A program made the translations under genes and the position numbers. Positions 11,069-22,913 of a stretch of DNA of 64,000 bases are shown piece after piece. Location of the stretch: the NCBI GenBank assembly GCA_949825025.1, contig OX463787.1, positions 21,063,608 through 21,127,607 of the forward strand, read 5' to 3'. Under the pieces are notes generated by a model. That model was not told the origin of the DNA and made no database searches. It was given only the letters and a program-made list of their open reading frames with translations. Numbering within the stretch: position 1 is the stretch's first letter; each line of letters starts with the position of its first letter. Source of the DNA: Siphlonurus alternatus (lineage: Eukaryota; Arthropoda; Insecta; Ephemeroptera; Siphlonuridae).

Positions 11069-11699
11069 GAGTTTGAGTGCCTTCAGTTCATCATCAGTGA
11101 TTTATTTTTTCTAATCTTGGAGATGAGACAAGATTGCTAGTCAAATCTTCAAACTGGTCAATTGTTAAGGTATTCAGAAAGCAATGCTTCTGTACATTAT
11201 CAAGTATAGTAGCTTTGGTACTGGGTATTTTAATAACTGACTAGTGAGAAGAATTGAATCACAATCTTGTTTCTTCTCCTTGATTACAAACATGAGTCGC
11301 TGACGTTAAATTGATAGTATGCATGATAGTGTGGTGTTATACTCCACAAAAAAAAAAATCCATTTTTCTCCCCCTTCCTCCTGGAACAGCCCCTGAGATC
11401 ACCCTGGTATGCTGCTTTAAATATGAAGAAACAAGACGAAAGTTTGTATGTAGTACAATATCCTTTCTTAACAAAAGGTGTTGGTACCCTATTTTGTATA
11501 TAATGTATAAATATTAACTTCCTTCCTTTCCCTTCCTTAAATTGTACTCGTACGACAACTTTTGTCTTCCACCTTTTCTTCTTATTTCAAGCAGCAGCCA
11601 TTTGCAACGATTTCAGAGTGGATGTCAGGAGGGAGGGGGAGAAAAATGGCATTTTTTTTTATGAGGACAATACCATGCTACCATGCGTACAACACCAGG
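11069..11699. repeat. Direct-repeat unit 1 (~630 bp, internally foldback)
   Basis: The segment from GAGTTTGAGTGCCTTCAG to ACAACACCAGG recurs ~940 bp downstream with high similarity. Inside, CCATTTTTCTCCCCCTTCC near 11360 pairs with GGGGGAGAAAAATGG near 11633, and GGTATGCTGCTTTAAA with a diverged partner near 11590, so each unit is itself hairpin-like. Short ORFs here are by-products. Confidence 0.85.
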
Positions 11700-12008
11700 T
11701 ATGCGACTCAAATGACCTTCACCACATGTCCAGAGTAACCACGGATTATATTCAGGGCAGGAATCGATTGCCTGTAATTGAACGACATTCTGATTGCTTA
11801 AATTTAGTCAGGCCTTTTGAATTGACTTTGAGATAATTTTATTTTAGCTAGTCCTTTATAAAACACACATCATTATATTATATATGTAAACAAAGTGCAG
11901 TATCAAGCTTTTAAGTAGATTAACTTGATCAACATGAAAATTATTCACAAATTTATAAAAAAATTGTGATATAAATTAAAACTTGATACTAAATATTTTT
12001 AAATAATA

Positions 12009-12640
12009 GAGTTGTGTGCCTTCAATTCAACGTCATTTGACTTGTTTTTTTCTAATCACGGAGATAAGACAAGATTGCTAGTCAAATCTTCAAACTAGTC
12101 AATTGTTAAAGTAATCAGAAAACAATGCTTCTATACATTATCAAGTATAGTAGCTTTGGTACTGGGTACTTTAATATCTGACTAGTGAGAAGAATTGAAT
12201 CACAATCTTGTTTCTTCTCTTGGATTAGAAACATGAGTCGCTGACGTTAAATTGATAGTACGCATGATAATGTGGTATTAAAATCCACAAAAAAAAAAAT
12301 CCATTTTTCTCCCCCTTCCTCCTGGAACAGCCCCTGAGATCACCCTGGTATGCTGCTTTAAATATGAAGAAACAAGACGAAAGTTTGTATGTAGTACAAT
12401 GTCCTTTCTTAACAAAAGGTGTTGGTACCCTATTTTGTATATAATGTATAAATATTAACTTCCTTCCTTTCCCCTTCCTCAAATTGTACTCGTACGACAA
12501 ATTTTGTCTTCCACCTTTTCTTCTTATTTCAAGTGGCAGCCATTTGCAACGATTTCAGAGTGGATGTCAGGAGGGAGGGGGAGAAAAATGGCATTTTTTT
12601 GTAGAGGACAATACCATGCTACTATGCGTACAACACCAGG
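12009..12640. repeat. Direct-repeat unit 2
   Basis: Second copy of the 11069-11699 unit. Flanking sequence beyond the units shows inverted similarity (CCAGAGTAACCAC near 11733 against GTGGTACTCTGG near 12648), so the pair seems to derive from one larger foldback element that was partly duplicated. Confidence 0.8.
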
Positions 12641-12724
12641 CTTATAGTGGTACTCTGGACATCGTACATTTATTCCATCCAAAAATCAACGTGTTTGTAT
12701 TTTCCGAACAGTTTCTTTTTTAAT

Positions 12725-14563
12725 TAGACAGAAAGCCTAATGTTTGAATTGAATCTTGTACAGTTACCGTGGTTTATTTTGAATGCATTGCATAGCCAAA
12801 ATTTAAAAGGATTCGGATTGTGTAGGTCGAGCTTTGAGATTACGCTCATTAATTCACATTAATACCGACTAATTAAATTAGTCAAATTTGTCATACACTT
12901 AAATTATATATTTAAAATTAATTTTAAAAATGCTATTTTTATAGAAAAAAAATGATATTTTATGAAAAAATAAACTAAAATTAACTTGACAAAAATGATT
13001 AATAAAAAAAATGAATTTTTAATTGGCAAATAAAATATTCATTGATAATTCTTTTTTTACGACTTTCACTTTAAACTCATTCTCAAGATATGATGAGTTC
13101 AAAACATATATTTTGCGCTTTATAGTTACATGATTTTAATTCGATTTGAATTTGATTTCGCCCGGCAATTTGAAGAAAAAGAACCTGTGACAATACTCCA
13201 TTATATAAATTTATTTTTTACCCTGTCGTATAACAGACTTGTTCTATTTTGTAGGTATATTTGAGTCACAAATTTGCCTGAAGCAATAGTGTTTTAACTC
13301 GTTGGTTGGTACGTAGCTTAATTTTTTGTACAAAAAGTGCAAGAGCAGTTTTTCAATAGCATCTGTTGGTGGCTTATGAGGTCAAAGGTTTTTTTCCACA
13401 ATATAATTATAATATTGAGTATTTTTTTAATGTGAATATATCACACATCTTACATATATCTTATTTTTAAATCTTCAAGTCCCTTCTTTACCAGTTTTTA
13501 GACTAAATTCTTGCTTAAATTATAATAAATGTTCTGAATGTCATGAGAAACACAATTTTATAGTTTCCCAAGTTTATTACTGTATTTTCTTTTTGTTTCA
13601 ACTTGAAATTTTCTATTTTTTTCCCCCAAGTAATTTTCTAATGGTCAGAAAATTGACTGAGATGACCTGCAGAGGTCAAATTTCTGATCATACGACGACA
13701 CGGAGATCTCTAACGGTCTCCGAGGCGTATGTAGACGGTGAGACACATTTGTGGTGTGACATTATTGAAAATTTAACTAATGTTTTTTGATAAAAAAGAA
13801 GAAGAAGAAATTTAATTTGATTGCATGCCTTTTTTTTTTCTTGAGAATTTTATTTTTTAAGTAAATTTAAACATAAAATATTAAATGTTATAATTTAATA
13901 TAAGAAATAATCTTTCTGGTTTAGCACATACTTTAAATTATTAATTAAGACATATCTGACATTAATTATTATTTTGTCATATATAACTAGGTCTGTTCTT
14001 TTAAGTTTTAAGTGTTGAGATTTGTCCTATTGACCTTCGAGGATATACAAGGTCAATCTAGAATACAGAAATGTCACAAATATGAACAGGCCAAATATTT
14101 ACTGGACCTACCTACCTTTGCCTAATGAGATAAATATAATTATTACTGGAGAGCGAGAATAATTTAATCATGTATTTTTTTTTTATTTGTCTTTATTTAT
14201 GTATAATGGAAACACATTTTTTTACAAAACTTGATTAATACAATGTGATTCTTATCTGGTCTATATAAAACTATAGTTATAATTAGCTTATAATTTAATT
14301 TTAGTAACACTAAAATTGTGTTCAAAATATTTCATTTAACTTAATGTATTTTTTATTTAATGATTCATACAACAAACAAACAATTATGTTAAGACCTAAA
14401 TTTACATACAGGTCAAGATTGAATTATTAATTATGAATGATATTTTTTGTGTACTCCTTTTTTTATAAAAAAAAATAAAAATAATGCCATGAAAGCTTTA
14501 CTTTCTTATTTTATTCAGACATCACCTTTATTACACATTACTGTCAGATTAAGCTTCTATTTA
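12725..14563. other. AT-rich sequence, only a MITE remnant
   Basis: 13650-13730 (AGGTCAAATTTCTGATCATA, then ACGACACGGAGATCTCT) matches one arm of the MITE at 27801-27978. The rest is A/T-rich without features. Confidence 0.5.
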
Positions 14564-14640
14564 GGGTAAGGGAACATGCCCAATGTTAAAAAAAAATCCA
14601 CACATAAAAATTGTGAAATATTTCAAAATGTTCTACATCC
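14564..14640. mobile_element. F1 foldback MITE fragment
   Basis: GGGTAAGGGAACATGCCCAATGTTAAAAAA followed by a TCCACACATAAAAATTGTG stretch matches the outer arm of family F1. The inner part is missing and different sequence follows after ACATCCC. Confidence 0.6.
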
Positions 14641-14930
14641 CTTAACAAGCGGGTTACACTCCCTGGTATACTTTCAATACAAAAGAGCTTACAAGAAAAA
14701 GGATAGGGCAGTGCCGCCCGTGACACATCATAAAAAAGACTTTTAATAATGTTTTAAACTCCGAAAAACTTCACAGTACCAGATTTTTACCCTTTTTTTC
14801 AATTAAGCTACTAAAATTTTCACATTCTAATATCTCATTCAATGAATTTATTACTTGAAGCATATTAAAAACTTAAAGACATTTCTATCAAATTTTATAG
14901 GTATTATTATTATTATTTTCTTCTTTATAA

Positions 14931-15293
14931 GGGTAAGATATAACACCACCATGCAATGTTAAAAAATTCCCTCACTTGAAAATTATGAAAAAAAAATTGA
15001 AATGTTCTCCTCTATATCCCCTATCAGTAGCTAAAATATCAGGTGTACAAATAGGATCTAGTTTTTTATTACTAAATTTTTAAAGTTGAGACTACTTTAA
15101 CGTGGAAGTTACATTTCTCCATGTTAAATTAGTCAACTTTAAAAATTAATGTTGAAAACTTGCTCGTTTTTTTATATACCTGACATTTTACCTACTGATA
15201 GGGTATGTAAAGGAGAACATTTTAATTTTTTTTCATAATTTTCGTGTGAGTGATTTTTTTTTTCCAACATTGGCTGCGTTATCTTACCATTAA
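14931..15293. mobile_element. Foldback MITE, family F1, full copy
   Basis: It opens GGGTAAGATATAACACCACC and closes with an approximate reverse complement (TGGCTGCGTTATCTTACC). The arms carry CCCTATCAGTAGCTAAAATA and its complement TATTTTACCTACTGATAGGG-like block. It has no coding capacity. Confidence 0.8.
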
Positions 15294-15380
15294 TTGTATG
15301 ATTTTAAAATTTTAATAAAAAGTTTAAAATTAAACATCTTTATTATTTTATTACATTTCCTAATAAAACGAACAAAAATT

Positions 15381-15975
15381 TAGTGCTGTCAAAATTTTTC
15401 GGATTTTCGGATTTCTAAAGCTCCGGAATCCGCTTTTTTAGGAGATCCGAAATCCAAAAAGCGGATATCGGATTTTATCGGATTCAAAGCGGATTTTGGA
15501 TTTTATCGGATTTCGGATTCAAAGCGGATTTCGGATTCGATCGGGTATCGGATTTGTAAAAACTTGTAAAAAAAACGAATACATGTATTTTGACTCGAAA
15601 AAATAAATATATTTTGCTGTGTTACGTAAACTAAACTCAGTAAAACTGTAAACACTATATAGCTGTTTGTAACTAAATACTGAATAAAATGAATAATTAA
15701 TGAATAAAATTAATAGTCTTAATAAATACACTGCTATAACATAGAAAATCTGTAATAAATATACTAAATAGTGTAAATAGAATGGATACTATTTTAAATA
15801 TCGATTTTTGCTGATGAATTAACCTTTCAACCTTATGTCCCATATATATTTTAATTATGTATAATTGCAGTACATTGTATAATTAATGTATAAATTGTAA
15901 TGTATATGATCATATATATCTATAAGTATCTAGATCTACAGGCTACACCTTCACTATAACTATAGTATCTGTATC

Positions 15976-16021
<46 letters not shown>

Positions 16022-16994
16022 CTATCATTTCATTTACGCATTTATATAGCCATTTACTAAAGAAATGTATAATTTTTATGTATTTTAATATTTGTAATGC
16101 GAATTTGATCCCAAGCTATAATATATTGGAGGATTTTCGTTGGCTATTTTTTAGCTCGCATCAGGTTGGGCTGTGCAGGTTCCAAAACTTGCTGCTAGTG
16201 GAATTTGTTTGCTTTATAGCTGCTATAGTGCTTACCAACCTCGAAATATCATCATATGTTTATTATTGCTTAAAACTCTCTATTATTTTTGTCATGAAAT
16301 TAGCAATCAAATTTGTAATATATATAAAACATGAAAACTAAACAAACGTAACGCAGTTTAAAGCACTTTAAACATCCTTTATTTTATGGTCCTTTACTTT
16401 AATTTTCAATATTTTGTAAACAAATTAAAAAGCACCATTATTTAAAAATTGTTAAAATTTTAAAAACGTACCGTATTCCTGCATCATTTCGTCCGCTACA
16501 TTCGACAATTTTACTATTCGACGTCTACATCAAGCACATGCAGTGATTCTGCGGGATTTGGTCTTGCATTTTTTTTGCAAGCTATAATAGTCTAGCTGTT
16601 GAAATTTTAATAGAGTTGAGTTTAAAATTATACTTGTTTCATTATTATACAAGTTTTTTAAATATTAATTAATAAAAACTAAAAACTGTATTCCGATTGA
16701 ATCCGGTATCCGATTTGAATCCGAAATCCGTTTTGAATCTAAAATCCGCTTCAAATTCAGAATCCGAAATCCGATTCAAATTCGGAATCCGAAATCCGAT
16801 TTAAATTCGGAATCCGACGATTGAAATTCGGAATCCTTTTCAAATTCGGAATCCGAAATCCAATTTGAATCCGATATCCGTTCGCAAAGATTTGATTTTG
16901 AATCCGCTTTGCAATAGGAATCCGAAAAACGGATTTTCGGATTTTTTAAAATCCGGAATTCGAATATCAAACAAAGCGGATTTCAATAGCACTA
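15381..16994. mobile_element. 1.6-kb foldback hAT-type element with GGATTTC satellite arms
   Basis: The ends are TAGTGCTGTCAAAAT on the left and, inverted, TAGTGCTATTGAAAT on the right. Both sides are flanked by a perfect 8-bp duplication, CAAAAATT (15373-15380 and 16995-17002). Eight-base target duplications and TAGTG-type ends are usual for hAT transposons; no transposase ORF is present. The outer ~170 bp (left) and ~300 bp (right) are runs of a degenerate GGATTTCGGATTCAAAGC motif in opposite orientation. The loop holds AT-rich DNA with an (AT)n tract at about 15979-16020. Confidence 0.88.
15979..16020. repeat. (TA)n microsatellite
   Basis: About 42 bp of alternating TA inside the loop of the hAT-type foldback. 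Confidence 0.9.
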
Positions 16995-17002
16995 CAAAAA
17001 TT

Positions 17003-17495
17003 AATACTTTTCACATACAACGCCCTGCTTTTATGCAGCGGGCTTCACACTAATGTAAAAGAAGTTGCATACTATTCAGGCGGTACAAATTTCTCGAGAG
17101 ACTTCAATGGCTGTATGGAATTCAGATGTAGAGTATTTCGAAGTCTGTCTTATATTTTGACGAGAGAGACACGCCTTCTTTTCCTCCAAGACATAAAAAT
17201 GTCTGAGCTTGCATGGATTAATTTCTGCGATCATCAGAAATTAGCCTCATTCAGAGATTATAGTTCCATATATTTTAGCGTTGATTATATACTATTGCTA
17301 TGTTTAGTTTTTAAGGTATTTTCTATGTTTTTTTGTCTCTATGTTGTATTATGTACAGCCACAAGAGAATAAATAAATAAATATATTAATCAACATATAT
17401 ATTCTGAATAATATTACAACATTTTTAACGTTATTTTCCACATTTTAGCGCTATTCTTTCATGTCAATTAGTGATGATGTAAAATTACATGGACA
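17003..17495. other. Possible LINE 3' end, otherwise featureless
   Basis: TGTATTATGTACAGCCACAA followed by GAGAATAAATAAATAAAT near 17372 looks like the tail of a non-LTR element. The short frame upstream (17115-17372) has no recognised motif. Confidence 0.35.
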
Positions 17496-17825
17496 ATGGA
17501 CAACATACATGAAAAAATTTTATTGCATAAATGAATAGAGGGTACCAAATTATGCTACTCTGAATTCTTTCAGATTTTTTTGAGACCCAGAACTATTTTT
17601 AAATAATTATTGAAAGTGCGGCCACGCCCCCTGGAGGCGTCAATAGGCGTCCAGTCACCATCCTTTTTATTAAGGCTGCAGGGGTGCCAACTGAAATCAC
17701 AGGACTTTCAATAATTATTTAAAAATAGTTTCGGGTTTCAAAAAAATCTGAAAAAATTCAGAGTAGCATAATTTGGTACCATCTATTCATTTCTGCAGTA
17801 AATTTTTTTCATGTATGTTGTCCAT
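17496..17825. mobile_element. Foldback MITE, family F3
   Basis: Ends ATGGACAACATACATGAAAA / TTTTCATGTATGTTGTCCAT. Inner arms carry GGTACCAAATTATGCTACTC and TATTTTTAAATAATTATTGA with their complements. The centre has GGCGTCAATAGGCGTC. Closest relative is 40489-40826; related copies are at 21781 and 32045. Confidence 0.9.
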
Positions 17826-18310
17826 TGAGAAAGGATTTTTATTTACAAATCTGAACCAAAGGGAAATATCAATATTGAAAATATATATAATAATAAAATG
17901 TTGTGAATATATTAACAATTTAACCAATTAATTAAAAGTCACTTTTACATGCAAGCTAGTTTTAACAAAGCAATATGTAATTAAATCAAAGACACAACAA
18001 TTTTAGAGAGGCCGTCCTGACAATCTAAATTTCTTACTGAAACTGCAAGAGAGTTCATCCAAAAATAGCTATCCCATCAAACCTGAGTGCCATGCACCAG
18101 CTTCTATGGATGAGTAGCTTAAAATCAAGCAAACGTTGCCACATAGTGCAGCGCCGCTATTGTTCATCAGCTCCATATATCTGTGTCACCAAAATCCAAA
18201 ATGGCAACGTTTTATTGCACCTTTTTCATTGACTTGCGGCATCCGTTAGATGTCCTTCCAGTGTATAGTAATGTCATTGTATGTGAAAATGAGCTCGAGT
18301 GACCACTATA

Positions 18311-18513
18311 CAGGCGCGGATCCAGGGGGGCTGTAGCCTCCCCCCCCCCCCCCGGGCACCCGAAATTTTGGATTTAACATGGGCAATATATATAATAATA
18401 TATATATAGGCATTTCCCCCACTCTAAATTTTTTTTAACATTGGCCTTATATGGAGGCGGCAGCCCCTCCCCCCCCCCCCCCCCCCCGAAATTTTTTCCT
18501 GGATCCGCGCCTG
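18311..18513. mobile_element. 203-bp hAT-type MITE with poly-C arms
   Basis: TIR CAGGCGCGGATCCAGG at the left and its inverse CCTGGATCCGCGCCTG at the right. A perfect 8-bp target duplication, CCACTATA, flanks it (18303-18310, 18514-18521). It contains two long C runs (about 18340-18355 and 18470-18487) and a short (TA)n. Relatives are at 29981, ~26040, 32805 and ~45826. Confidence 0.92.
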
Positions 18514-18689
18514 CCACTATACGGGTCTTTCACTCTTTCACCATATACGTTACAAAAATATGACGTCACGTGAATGTATATAGGCAAAAAGAAAGCACCT
18601 ATTTAACATAGTAGCATACCAAAAACTATTTATTTTCTGCGATATGACAAATCAAGGTACTTTTGACAATTATTTTATTTGATAGATTG

Positions 18690-19105
18690 AAATTATGCTC
18701 AAGTTACTGCACATGAGCATAATACAAGAAATGTTAAAAATAATATTCCCTCAATGTGGTGTAGACTTGAGATGTATAAAAGTGGCCCCTTTTTGAGCTG
18801 CCTTAATCTTTATAATAAGCTCCCTCTCTCAGTGAAGTGTATAAAAAATATTAGTGATTTTAAAATAAATGTGAAAAATCTGCTACAAGATATGTGTTTT
18901 TACAGTGTTAAAGCATATTATGACTGTGCTTTTGTTAATAAGTGAGAAGAAAATTAATGACATGGACTGATTCTTTCATTATGAACATTTCCTAACACTG
19001 CTTTTTATTGACTTGTCCTATAAACCTCAACAAATGTTATTGTATATTATGACACTTTGATTGTAGGAAAAAATGGAAATAAAAATATATTGAATTGAAT
19101 TGAAA
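18690..19105 (+). mobile_element. Non-LTR retrotransposon (LINE) 3' terminal fragment
   Basis: A broken frame reads CLNLYNKLPLSVKCIK, then SDFKINVKNLLQDMCFYSV. It resembles the C-terminal tail after the reverse transcriptase in Jockey/CR1-like ORF2 proteins (pattern LYNxLP...F). The 3' end is TATTGAATTGAATTGAAA, a short tandem tail typical of non-LTR elements. It is 5'-truncated and dead. Confidence 0.6.
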
Positions 19106-19433
19106 ATGTCAGGTAATGGAAAAAAATACAATATTTGCCAATGTCATGATATCTGTGAAAAATACAATAAATCATTACAAAAAATGTAAATCGGCTCCAA
19201 ATTTCACGTACGTCAATAATGACCATTTTACGACACTTATATGCACTGATATTGACCCTAAGATTCTTTAAAAAAAAATTAGCCAATCATGCACCGACCA
19301 TTGCTTTCCCCGCGGACTTTTGAATACGAGGGCCGGGGAAACGGCACAACAAAAAATTATCATAAAAAACTAGATAAATTAAAAAAAAAAATGTATGTTT
19401 AAGTTATGTATGTTAATTTCTTACGTATAATGT

Positions 19434-20807
19434 CACTGTAAAAAATATTTGTAATTTTTCGTAAAATTTGGCATGTAATTTTACCTTTTTTATTGTTTTT
19501 GTCATTTTTTCATTAAAAATTGCAAATTTATTAATTTTTTCGTAAAATCACTGAGCAAAACATTAAAATAATGAACTTGCAAATTTTTATGTATTGTTAC
19601 AAAAATTTACTTTAATATTTTTACATCGGGAAATGTTTTTAAAAACACATAAGAAAACGTAAAATTACTCTAAATAAATGTAATATTACTTTAAAAAAAT
19701 GTAAAAATACATTTTTGTTTGTTATAATTACAAAATATTAAGTACTATTACATGTATTAGACAGTCGTAAGCGTCACAAAGAGACGCCATGACACACGTA
19801 GTTCTACAGCTTAGTAATTTAATGATTTGTGGTGATATAATTAGCATAAGACGCCAATTTTTGTGCTCGAATTCTTCGGTAAGTGTTATTCTATATTTTA
19901 AGTAGTAACTTGTATCGATTTATGTGTTTTTCTGTAAGCAATGATGAAAGCATCATGATAGCTTGTTTGTTCCGTGGAGTCGATAGTTTTTGTGCAAATT
20001 TTAATCCTTTTTACAATAGTATTTAAAAAGGGCAATAAGCCCATGCATCCATTATGCTCATCTTAAGGTATTTTTTATTTAGAAAATTGACTTAAATCAT
20101 GATATCCGTTTTATAAAATATACGTTTTTTTAATTTTATGACCTACAGTGCAATATTATGTTGCCTCTCCGCCGAGAGATTCAAAACTGCTGCTTGGTTA
20201 AATATGGTTATAAAATATTTAATTTTGTCTGTGCAATGTCAAGCCGATTGACTATTTTTGAAGCGGGAATAATTGTAAAATATTTACTCTAACATTAGAA
20301 TTTGAGTGCGAGCCGTTTAGTAAGAGAAATCTGTTTCAAGACTACTGTTCGATGGACGTAAGAGTGATTTTTCCTGGTAGATTCTGAAAATTATTATTAA
20401 GTAGCAATACTCGTATTTATATTTAAAAAATATTTTATACGTAGATCCTGAAAGAATTAATAAACGGTTTTCATTAACTTCATTTGAAAAGCAATAAATA
20501 AAATAAATTGTAACATAACTTTTAATATTATAAAAAAACAAAAATTTATGTAGCTTTTAAACAACATTTTAATTACATAAAAAAATTGGAAATAAAACGC
20601 CAAATTATAAACGTGTAAAAAAACGAAAAAATTGTATTTGGTTAAAAACAAAAATAAATGTTTATTTACAAATGTTTTCGTTTTGTAACTATACATTTAG
20701 AATTTGTAATATCCAATTACAAAATTTTAAGTTTAAATACACGTTTTTAATTTGGCGTTTTATTTCCTATTATTTTTTGTAAAAATACAAAGAATTTTTT
20801 TACAGTG
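19434..20807. mobile_element. 1.37-kb foldback element with CACTGTAAAAAA ends
   Basis: The left end CACTGTAAAAAATATTTG is inverted at the right as TTTTTTTACAGTG. Arms are A/T-rich with repeated TTTACG / CGTAAAA motifs. Near the right end CCAAATTATAAACGTGT and ACACGTTTTTAATTTGG form an inner hairpin. No transposase is seen, and the target duplication could not be defined. Confidence 0.7.
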
Positions 20808-21035
20808 GTATTATTGTTAAAAAAAATTAAAAATATGTTAATGGAGAGGAATAAATCAAGTGACTCCAGTTTCCTCTCAGTATTATACCTACTGCTGAAT
20901 GTAAACAACAACAAAGCCACTAAAGCCAGGCAAACGCTAGCTATTATATATACGATCGAGAGGTCACGCAGTGTAATTCAAGGGCGGTAACACTGCGGAA
21001 TTACGTTTATTATAACAATGTATGATATACTCTGT
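20808..21035. other. Short unassigned segment
   Basis: Contains a 61-codon frame (20805-20990) without recognisable motifs or splice context; not supported as a gene. Confidence 0.3.
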
Positions 21036-21176
21036 GGTTCACATTTAACTTGGTTTTCCTCGTGTTTGTAACGTCTTCAGTCATTGGTGCGTTATTTGTA
21101 ACGAAGAACTGTACTGGCTGAGCCGAGCCGAAGGAGACCCGAGAGTTTCCGATGAAAACCAAGTTATATCTGAACC
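21036..21176. mobile_element. ~141-bp MITE, GGTTCA ends, copy 1
   Basis: GGTTCACATTTAACTTGG at the left is inverted at the right (CCAAGTTATATCTGAACC). The second copy is at 31737-31877. Confidence 0.85.
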
Positions 21177-21780
21177 TTAATAGAGCTAGCTATAGGCTTC
21201 AAGTCAGCTGATTTCTCGGTGTTCCCACCCGCTATACCAAAATTAACTTGTGTAAAAAAAACGTGAATTTGTTTTTTCACTATAAAGAATAAGATTTTTT
21301 AGGGAAAATTCCTTTACGGAACCATTTGGTCCAAACTGAAAAATAAAGTAGATAATTCAAGATTTAGATTCTTTACTTGATTTATAACCGAGAAAATTTA
21401 AAACAACACTTTGCTTCATTTTCAAGTGCAAGATGGACCTTAGCGACAAACAGTTGCGCAGCGAGAGAGCATGACTTGAAGCCTCCATTATATAGTATAG
21501 CTATGACAGAGAGCGCAGGGGATGTAAGGAATATTTCCCCTTAAAATTTCTGCTGTTTTGTGTTCGCTTCCACGTATTCCTCGCACGCACGCATGCAGTG
21601 TTGGCACATTACATGACGGTCGTATATTAATATAGTGCTGTGGTCACTCAAGAGCTAACGACGTACATGCAAGTTCTTATGTTATCTTCTTCAAAAAGAC
21701 AATAATTATAATTAATAATATAATATTTTAGACATTTTTTTTTAAAGACTAAAATATACGAATTGAATCATCATTAATAT

Positions 21781-22104
21781 ATGGAGTATTGTCCTCAATT
21801 TTTTTTTATTGCAGAAATGGATAGAGGATGCAAAGTTATGCTATCCTGATTTTTTTCAGATTTTTTTGAGACCTGGAACTATTTTTAAAAAATTATTGAA
21901 AGTCCTTTTTGTGACGTCATGCGGCGGCATGTCCTATCTTTTTCTTAAGGAGCGGCGTCTCGTGACGTCACGAAAAGGACTTTCAATAATTTTTTAAAAA
22001 TAGTTCCCGCGCGGGCTCTAAAAAATCTGAAAAAAATCAGGGTAGCATAACTTTGCACCCTCTATCCATTTCTGCAATAAAAAAAATTGAGGACAATACT
22101 CTAT
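21781..22104. mobile_element. Foldback MITE, family F3, TGACGTCA-bearing variant
   Basis: Ends ATGGAGTATTGTCCTCAAT and inverse. Arms carry GCAGAAATGGATAGAGG and AAAGTTATGCTA with complements. Near the centre each arm has GTGACGTCA (about 21912 and 21963) facing a CTTAAGGA turn. Its sister copy is 32045-32373. Confidence 0.9.
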
Positions 22105-22384
22105 TATATTATGTATATATGTACAGTACGTTATATACCTCATCAACTATAATATAACCTCTAACTCACAATCATCAAAATGATTAACCTATATATATAT
22201 ATTAAGTAGCTCTACTCTGCAATGAACACGTTCAAGTTTTAGCTGCAGTTATATAGAGAGGATTTGGCGCATGGTTTTGTTACCTTAATTGTTCATGATT
22301 ATGAAATTATATTATCACCACAACAATAAATATAAAAAAACTTTGTTTCACAGCAAAATCAAAGTCGTAACAATTTTGGTTTAA

Positions 22385-22697
22385 GGGTAAGGTAAAGCCA
22401 CCAATGTTAAAAAAAAATCCCCCACAAAAATTCTGAAAAAAAAAATTAAAATGTTCTCCTCCACACCCTCTATCAGTAGCTAAAATATCAGAGTATACAA
22501 TTTCGATCTAGTTTTTGAGTTAAAAATTTTTAAATTTGACTAATTTATAACTAAAAAACTAGATCGAATTTGCAGTATACCTGATATTTTAGCTACTGCA
22601 ATGATAGAGATGTAGATGTAAAAATTTAGTCTTAAATTTTTTTCAGAATTTTTGCGAGGGATTTGTTTTAACATTGGTGGCGTTGCCTTACCCTTAA
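22385..22697. mobile_element. Foldback MITE, family F1
   Basis: Opens GGGTAAGGTAAAGCCACCAA and closes TTGGTGGCGTTGCCTTACCC-like. The arms include TCTATCAGTAGCTAAAATAT and its complement. No ORF. Confidence 0.85.
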
Positions 22698-22913
22698 AGT
22701 TTCTGCTTATAAATTTATCGGCACTAATAGCTAAAAAACCCTCACCCATTTATTACACAACCACTGCCCCCTCCACCAAGACCTGCGCACTATATTATCG
22801 ATCTCGATTGTTTTTTGAAATAGTATAGTCTTAGATTCTCAATTTTACATCGAGTTATATGCAACTTTGACACTGAAATTTTCATGGAAGGAGTGGTTCT
22901 AAGATTTTGAAAC

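Noticed and set aside
13593..13790. Plus-strand exon ending at GTGAGACAC near 13740
   Set aside because: In-frame stops follow the likely acceptors, and 13650-13730 matches an arm of the MITE at 27801-27978.
18754..18945. Independent small gene
   Set aside because: The frame resembles the C-terminal tail of a LINE ORF2 and is followed by a LINE-type TTGAA tail.
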